Part shown: positions 59,669-64,000 of the stretch, one piece after another
Layout of the letters: each line of letters begins with the position of its first letter
How positions within the stretch are numbered: position 1 is the first letter of the stretch
Assembly: GCA_951799405.1 (NCBI GenBank)
Contig: OX637359.1
Span: 2,352,201 to 2,416,200, forward strand
Origin: Agapetus fuscipes
Lineage: Eukaryota > Arthropoda > Insecta > Trichoptera > Glossosomatidae
Direction of reading: 5' to 3'
DNA length: 64,000 bases
Notes under the pieces: generated by a model
What the model was told of the DNA's origin: nothing
Database searches by the model: none
What the model saw: only the letters and a program-made list of their open reading frames with translations
Made by a program: the position numbers and the translations under genes

Positions 59669-62600
59669 ATGGCAAAAAAGGAAGATCAAGAAGTTGTTGT
59701 TCAGCTTTTACAAAGCAAACTGACGGCTATTTACGGGAGAATTCAGAGTATATTCGATCAAAGTAGGAATTTAAATAATGATCCTGTAAAAATTGATGAC
59801 TTTTTGGCTAACAGTTTTACAATCGATATTCTACGTGCTGATTTCATAAACACTATTGATGAACGAAATAAACTGCTGTCGGTTTCTGCGGAGAGTGTTC
59901 CCAATTATAATTCTCTAATGTCAGTTGAAGAGTTATATACAAAAATAAAGTTCCGGGTTAATCAATTACAAACGATTAGTCCAGCTGTCGAAAAATCGGG
60001 AACTGCAAAGAAGAGATTCAATTTGCCGAAACTGGAGTTATGTAGTTTTAATGGGGAAATAGAATCGTGGCCATTATTTTATGAATCATTTCGAACTGTA
60101 GTTCATGAAAATGAGGATCTCTCTGATAGTGAGAGAATTCAATATTTGATTGGGAAACTTTCTGGAAAAGCTCTAAACCTTTGTCATGGGATTGTACCAT
60201 CGGCAGAAAACTATGTGGTATTGTGGAAAGCGCTTATTGATAAATACAATGATAAAAGGATGTTGGCTACTTCGTATCTAGAGAAACTGTTCAAACTACC
60301 TAGCGTAGATCGTGTTGAACAGTCACCCTCAAGTTTAGAAACTTTTATAGATGCTTTCTCGTCAAACGTCGCGGCATTGAAGCAGTTAAAAATTGAAAAC
60401 TTGGAGGATTTTTTGCTTATTTATATTGGAAGCAAGAAGATTGGCTTCGAGACAGTGAAATCTTTTGAGACAGAATGGAGCCAAAATTTAGGCGGTCGTA
60501 TGCCTAAATGTATGGATTTCATAGGGTTCGTTAGAAAGCAAGCACAGATACTGCAGCGTTCTCGTCAAACATTGGGTTTGACAGATCACACGCAGCCTCG
60601 TAAAGGTTCATTGTCATCGTCTTCTGTTTCACGTTCGTATAAAGCCAACAATGTGAAATCATTTGTGAGTATTCGAGAATCGATAAAATGTTTTTTGTGT
60701 GGCCTTAAAGATCATGGACGATTGTCAGAGTGTCCAAAGTTTAAGAAAATGAATGTTTATTGTAGATTTAACGTCGTAAAAGCAAATAAATTATGCATAA
60801 AATGTTTAGAGTCAGGACATATGATGCGCGGGTGCAGCAAAGATATTGAATGCACTGTGTGTGCACGCCATCATAATACTCTATTGCATTTTAAGGGCGC
60901 TAGCACGCCGGTAAGGGCGACTGGTGCTGACATCGAAGGAAATGTTGCGTTGGAGTCGCCAACCAGCAATCCTGTATCGGTGGCATTGTGCTCTGTTGGA
61001 GAGTGCAAGATCGGGTCGGACTCGGATCCATTTTCGTCGGTACTTTTGGGTACGGCAAAGTGTACTGCTAAGAATGAAAATGGTCGTGTCAAAATTATTC
61101 GGGCAATAATTGATAGCGCTTCACAGCGTGATTTCATCACTGTGGAGTGCGCTAAGTCGTTGGCTTTGCCTATTTTAGCCACGGAAAGGAAGTTTGTTTC
61201 TGGAGTGGGAAATAGTCAAAGTGAAATAAAGGGCGTCACATCTTTGACGATTCGATCAAGGATTGACAAAATATTTGAATTTGAAATTGAACCGCTGGTT
61301 GTAGACACCATAACAGACAAGTTGCCAACAGCGAGAATTGATAGATTGAAATTAAACTATTTTGAGGGAATCCCATTTGCGGATAATGAATATGACATAC
61401 CAGCAAAGGTGGATGTCATTTTGGGAGCTGACATTTTTGCAAGAATCCTACGTGCTAAAACGGTATCGAGATCTGCCGGGGAGCCAGTAGCAGTAGAAAC
61501 TGCACTCGGCTTTATTATAGTAGGAAAGGCTCCAGCCATAGAAAAGGTAGCAAACGAGGTGGAAGCCTTTCACTCGATAGACACGCTTCCCTCCGATTTA
61601 ACAGAGTTCTTTAAATTAGAAGAGTTTCCCCAAAAGCCGTATTTGGAAACGGCAGAGAAAGTAATTATACAGAATTTACAATCTCGGCATTTTGGAAATG
61701 AAATTCAATTGTTGAATTTCGGAAAACAAGTGAAACCCGCTTTTAGAAGGTTGACAGCCTTCCTGAAAAATGGGGTTGTAAGAGTATGTGGACGGTTATC
61801 AAATGCAAATATAGAATATGATAGCCAGCATCCAATACTTTTACCTCGTCGCGATCATGTGGTCAATCTTATGCTTGATCATTGGCATCGAAGAAATCTG
61901 CAGACGGGAAATGAGTTCCCCTTGATGGCAGATTTTCCGGAGTTTCGAGTGAGAGAATCCAAGGCCTTCTGTCATACCGGAGTAGATTATGCAGGCCCTC
62001 TGGCTATTATCACTTATCGGCGCCGAGGCGTCCGAAGTATTAAGGCATACATATGTCTATTCGTTGGTCTTGTAACAAAGGCTGTCCATTTGGAATTGGC
62101 CCCTGATCTTAGTACCGATGCCTTTTTAAGTGCATTAAAACGATTTATTTCCAGGCGCGGACTAATAAGCGTTATATATTCCGACCGAGGTACTAATTTT
62201 GTTGAAGCCAAATCCTCATTAGATGCTTTTTATAAAATGTTGGATTCAAAGGAATTCAACGAACGATCTGCGCATGAGCTCCAAGAGCATCGTATTGAGT
62301 TTTGTTTCAATGTAGCCGCCACTCCTCATTTTGAAGGTATTTGGGAGGCTGGCGTACGATGTGTGAAGTCTCATTTGGCAGAGGTAGTCGGATTGCAGCT
62401 GTTAACTTACGAGGAGATGTTGACGGTGCTCGTGCAAGTTGAAAGCATACTCAACTCCCGTCCGTCGACAGTGTTGAGTGGAGATCCGGCTGAGCCATTA
62501 GCTTTAACGCCGGCTCATTTTCTGACCTTAACTCCATTAAAGTCGTACCCTGTGGGACCGACCAGTGATGGAGGCACAAGCTTGGTCAGAAGAAAGAAGT

Positions 62601-62872
62601 GGTGCGAACAGCTAGTGCAGTCGTTTTGGAAGCGTTGGAGAACGGAAAACTTAAACACCATTCGGGTGAGGAAAAAATGGCATAAATCGGTTGAAAACGG
62701 CTCCATCGTAATATTGAATAATGGAACGGGCGCACCGCTGAACTGGCCAATAGGTTTTGTTCAGGAGGTTTTCCCGGGTAAGGATGGAGTTGTTCGAGTA
62801 GTAGAGGTGCGAACAAAATTCGGTACGTATCGTAGACCCGTCGTTAAGGTCTTTCCTCTACCCACTCAATAG
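59669..62872 (+). CDS. BEL copy 2 Gag-protease-integrase fusion, 1067 aa
   Basis: Gag, both zinc knuckles and the protease (IIDSASQ) are as in copy 1. After EEFPQ (~residue 653) the frame jumps to KPYLETAEKV, losing RT and RNase H (~636 codons). A second gap removes 37 residues after HWHRRNLQTG, including the CxxC of the integrase zinc finger. The catalytic core remains (GVDYAGP, YSDRGTNF, GIWEAGV) with FEGIW for FGGIW. Both gaps are in frame, and no stop interrupts the 1067 codons. Product function unknown; it could act as a structural donor. Confidence 0.9.
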   Translation: MAKKEDQEVVVQLLQSKLTAIYGRIQSIFDQSRNLNNDPVKIDDFLANSFTIDILRADFINTIDERNKLLSVSAESVPNYNSLMSVEELYTKIKFRVNQLQTISPAVEKSGTAKKRFNLPKLELCSFNGEIESWPLFYESFRTVVHENEDLSDSERIQYLIGKLSGKALNLCHGIVPSAENYVVLWKALIDKYNDKRMLATSYLEKLFKLPSVDRVEQSPSSLETFIDAFSSNVAALKQLKIENLEDFLLIYIGSKKIGFETVKSFETEWSQNLGGRMPKCMDFIGFVRKQAQILQRSRQTLGLTDHTQPRKGSLSSSSVSRSYKANNVKSFVSIRESIKCFLCGLKDHGRLSECPKFKKMNVYCRFNVVKANKLCIKCLESGHMMRGCSKDIECTVCARHHNTLLHFKGASTPVRATGADIEGNVALESPTSNPVSVALCSVGECKIGSDSDPFSSVLLGTAKCTAKNENGRVKIIRAIIDSASQRDFITVECAKSLALPILATERKFVSGVGNSQSEIKGVTSLTIRSRIDKIFEFEIEPLVVDTITDKLPTARIDRLKLNYFEGIPFADNEYDIPAKVDVILGADIFARILRAKTVSRSAGEPVAVETALGFIIVGKAPAIEKVANEVEAFHSIDTLPSDLTEFFKLEEFPQKPYLETAEKVIIQNLQSRHFGNEIQLLNFGKQVKPAFRRLTAFLKNGVVRVCGRLSNANIEYDSQHPILLPRRDHVVNLMLDHWHRRNLQTGNEFPLMADFPEFRVRESKAFCHTGVDYAGPLAIITYRRRGVRSIKAYICLFVGLVTKAVHLELAPDLSTDAFLSALKRFISRRGLISVIYSDRGTNFVEAKSSLDAFYKMLDSKEFNERSAHELQEHRIEFCFNVAATPHFEGIWEAGVRCVKSHLAEVVGLQLLTYEEMLTVLVQVESILNSRPSTVLSGDPAEPLALTPAHFLTLTPLKSYPVGPTSDGGTSLVRRKKWCEQLVQSFWKRWRTENLNTIRVRKKWHKSVENGSIVILNNGTGAPLNWPIGFVQEVFPGKDGVVRVVEVRTKFGTYRRPVVKVFPLPTQ

Positions 62873-63192
62873 ATAGTTTTTTTGTTGTTGTTTATTTATT
62901 TTTGATTTTCGTTTATTTCGTCGATTTTCTTTGTTTGATATAAGTTAAGCAACTTATATATATTTTCGATTATTTCATTTAGATTTAGATGTTACAGTCC
63001 ACTTGTTTTGAGTATAAGTATAGTTGCAAATAGATTCGGCATCTATCTTAAATTTTTCGTTTTCGTTTTGTAATAGGTAGTTGTGAGTAGGTAAATCAGA
63101 ATCGAGGGCTGCTTGATGCGGGTGGTGGTGTGGGGTGTTGAGGCAGGGATGAGCAATGTTTGAAAGAAGGGGTTCTTTCAAGCCCGGGGGGA

Positions 63193-63715
63193 TGTTCACG
63201 CCAAAGCGCCATCTTTCGATCATTCCTCAAATTAACCTCCTTATCCTGGAACTTCACCATTATTATCCAAAATCTGTTTTACCGACCCACATATTGCCAC
63301 TTGCATTTTGATCTTGGAGCAAGAAGGTTGTCGATAAAACCTTCGTGGGTGAAATTCGAAAACGTCGTGAATTTAACCGTTGTGCAGTCCATAGCAAGTT
63401 TGGACATTTGTGTGTGTTTTGTGTCCTCAAGAGCCGTGTGGTTTGAGCGCGCCTATTGGACAACGGGAGCCGACTGCAGTCGATCCAAGCTGGATGACGG
63501 GAGACACGAGGTAGGTGGCAAATTCCTTGGGTCCTTCCTTCCTTTTGTCCCGATCGAGAGTTTGGAGCAGTTGCGCCCCCAATCGTCGTCGTCGAGACTC
63601 CTCAGATCATTTCTCGCATTGAGGAGCCCTCGAAAGTAATTAAGATACTCCAAATAAGAAACATCGGCGCAGTGGCGTGCGTGAGATTCGCTCGCGCGTG
63701 CAGCGTGCGCATCCA
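63193..63715 (+). repeat. BEL copy 2, 3' LTR
   Basis: Preceded by caagcccggggggat (polypurine tract) and followed by AAAAC. Confidence 0.95.
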
Positions 63716-63775
63716 AAAACATAAAACCAATTTTACTTTAATAAACCCTAGATGCAACATTACAGATCAACCGCC

Positions 63776-63990
63776 ATTTCTTACTTTTCTTAAAATACAT
63801 TTCAGAATAAATATTTTCTCCCATTCCTTTCAAATAACTCTTTTGAAATTGACTGAAGTGCTAGCGATGGCTCCAATCGAACTTAATTTTTAAATCTGAA
63901 TATCAAGCTTCTAGGTAGGTAATTTTTTTTAAAACATATATTGCCTACCTATTAGGCGCATGCGCCTGCATGGGATGCACGCCCCTGACA
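63776..63990 (+). repeat. dispersed repeat, copy at 39455-39600
   Basis: catttcagaataaatatttt, ctgaagtgctagcgatggct, then ggcgcatgcgcctgcatggg. Runs to the window end. Confidence 0.55.
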
Positions 63991-64000
63991 AATATGTTGG

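Larger units (their letters stand above)
58647..63715 (+). mobile_element. BEL/Pao LTR retrotransposon, copy 2, internally deleted
   Basis: 5069 bp, with 523-bp LTRs that look identical to each other by eye and a perfect duplication AAAAC (58642-58646, 63716-63720). Leader and Gag are almost identical to copy 1. Lacks ~1.9 kb covering RT/RNase H and ~110 bp of integrase. Transposition would need enzymes from copies such as 22511-29605. Confidence 0.95.

Overview
The window is eukaryotic nuclear DNA from an arthropod, most likely an insect. Genes have GT-AG introns with phase-matched exons. About two thirds of the sequence reads as transposons: BEL/Pao LTR elements, RTE- and CR1/jockey-type LINEs, tRNA- and 5S-derived SINEs, pogo-like elements and other TIR elements. 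The species cannot be fixed from the sequence alone.

Host genes. (1) 3374-7454 (+) is a two-exon C2H2 zinc-finger gene. Its finger array is cut short by a stop codon, then split by a 1.9-kb DNA transposon at 7588-9465. (2) 15651-17908 (+) is a paralogous zinc-finger exon, now a frameshifted pseudogene split by a second, different transposon at 16446-17584. (3) 19079-30295 (+) is a BTB-BACK-kelch gene of three exons (460 aa). Its second intron holds a nested stack: old repeat, then a ribozyme foldback, then a complete 7.1-kb BEL/Pao element. (4) 54038-34576 (-) is an eight-exon inward-rectifier K+ channel gene (622 aa). All splice phases close. Its last intron contains a near-complete RTE LINE in the opposite orientation.

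Mobile DNA. BEL copy 1 (22511-29605) has an intact 1743-aa Gag-Pol. BEL copy 2 (58647-63715) has lost reverse transcriptase, RNase H and the integrase zinc finger by in-frame deletions, yet still keeps one open frame. Both have LTR pairs that look identical and perfect 5-bp target duplications, so both are young. Two related solo LTRs lie at 12598-13114 and 43068-43471. Three SINE families recur: A (tRNA head, sometimes fused behind a 5S rRNA-like block), B (another tRNA head) and C (class-II tRNA-like head). A short dispersed repeat, here called T, occurs about 15 times.

The most interesting system is a scattered family of foldback insertions at 10861, 22258, 31624, 32133, 34010, 38935 and 49788, plus single copies at 7970 and 49064. 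They carry hammerhead-ribozyme-like cores: CTGANGA, a perfect stem II, GAAA, a minimal stem III and a short stem I. Several have 12-16 bp target duplications. Stem sequences differ between copies while base pairing is kept. This points to retrotransposed ribozyme elements related to Penelope-like elements or retrozymes. One of them sits just upstream of the splice acceptor of K+ channel exon 2.
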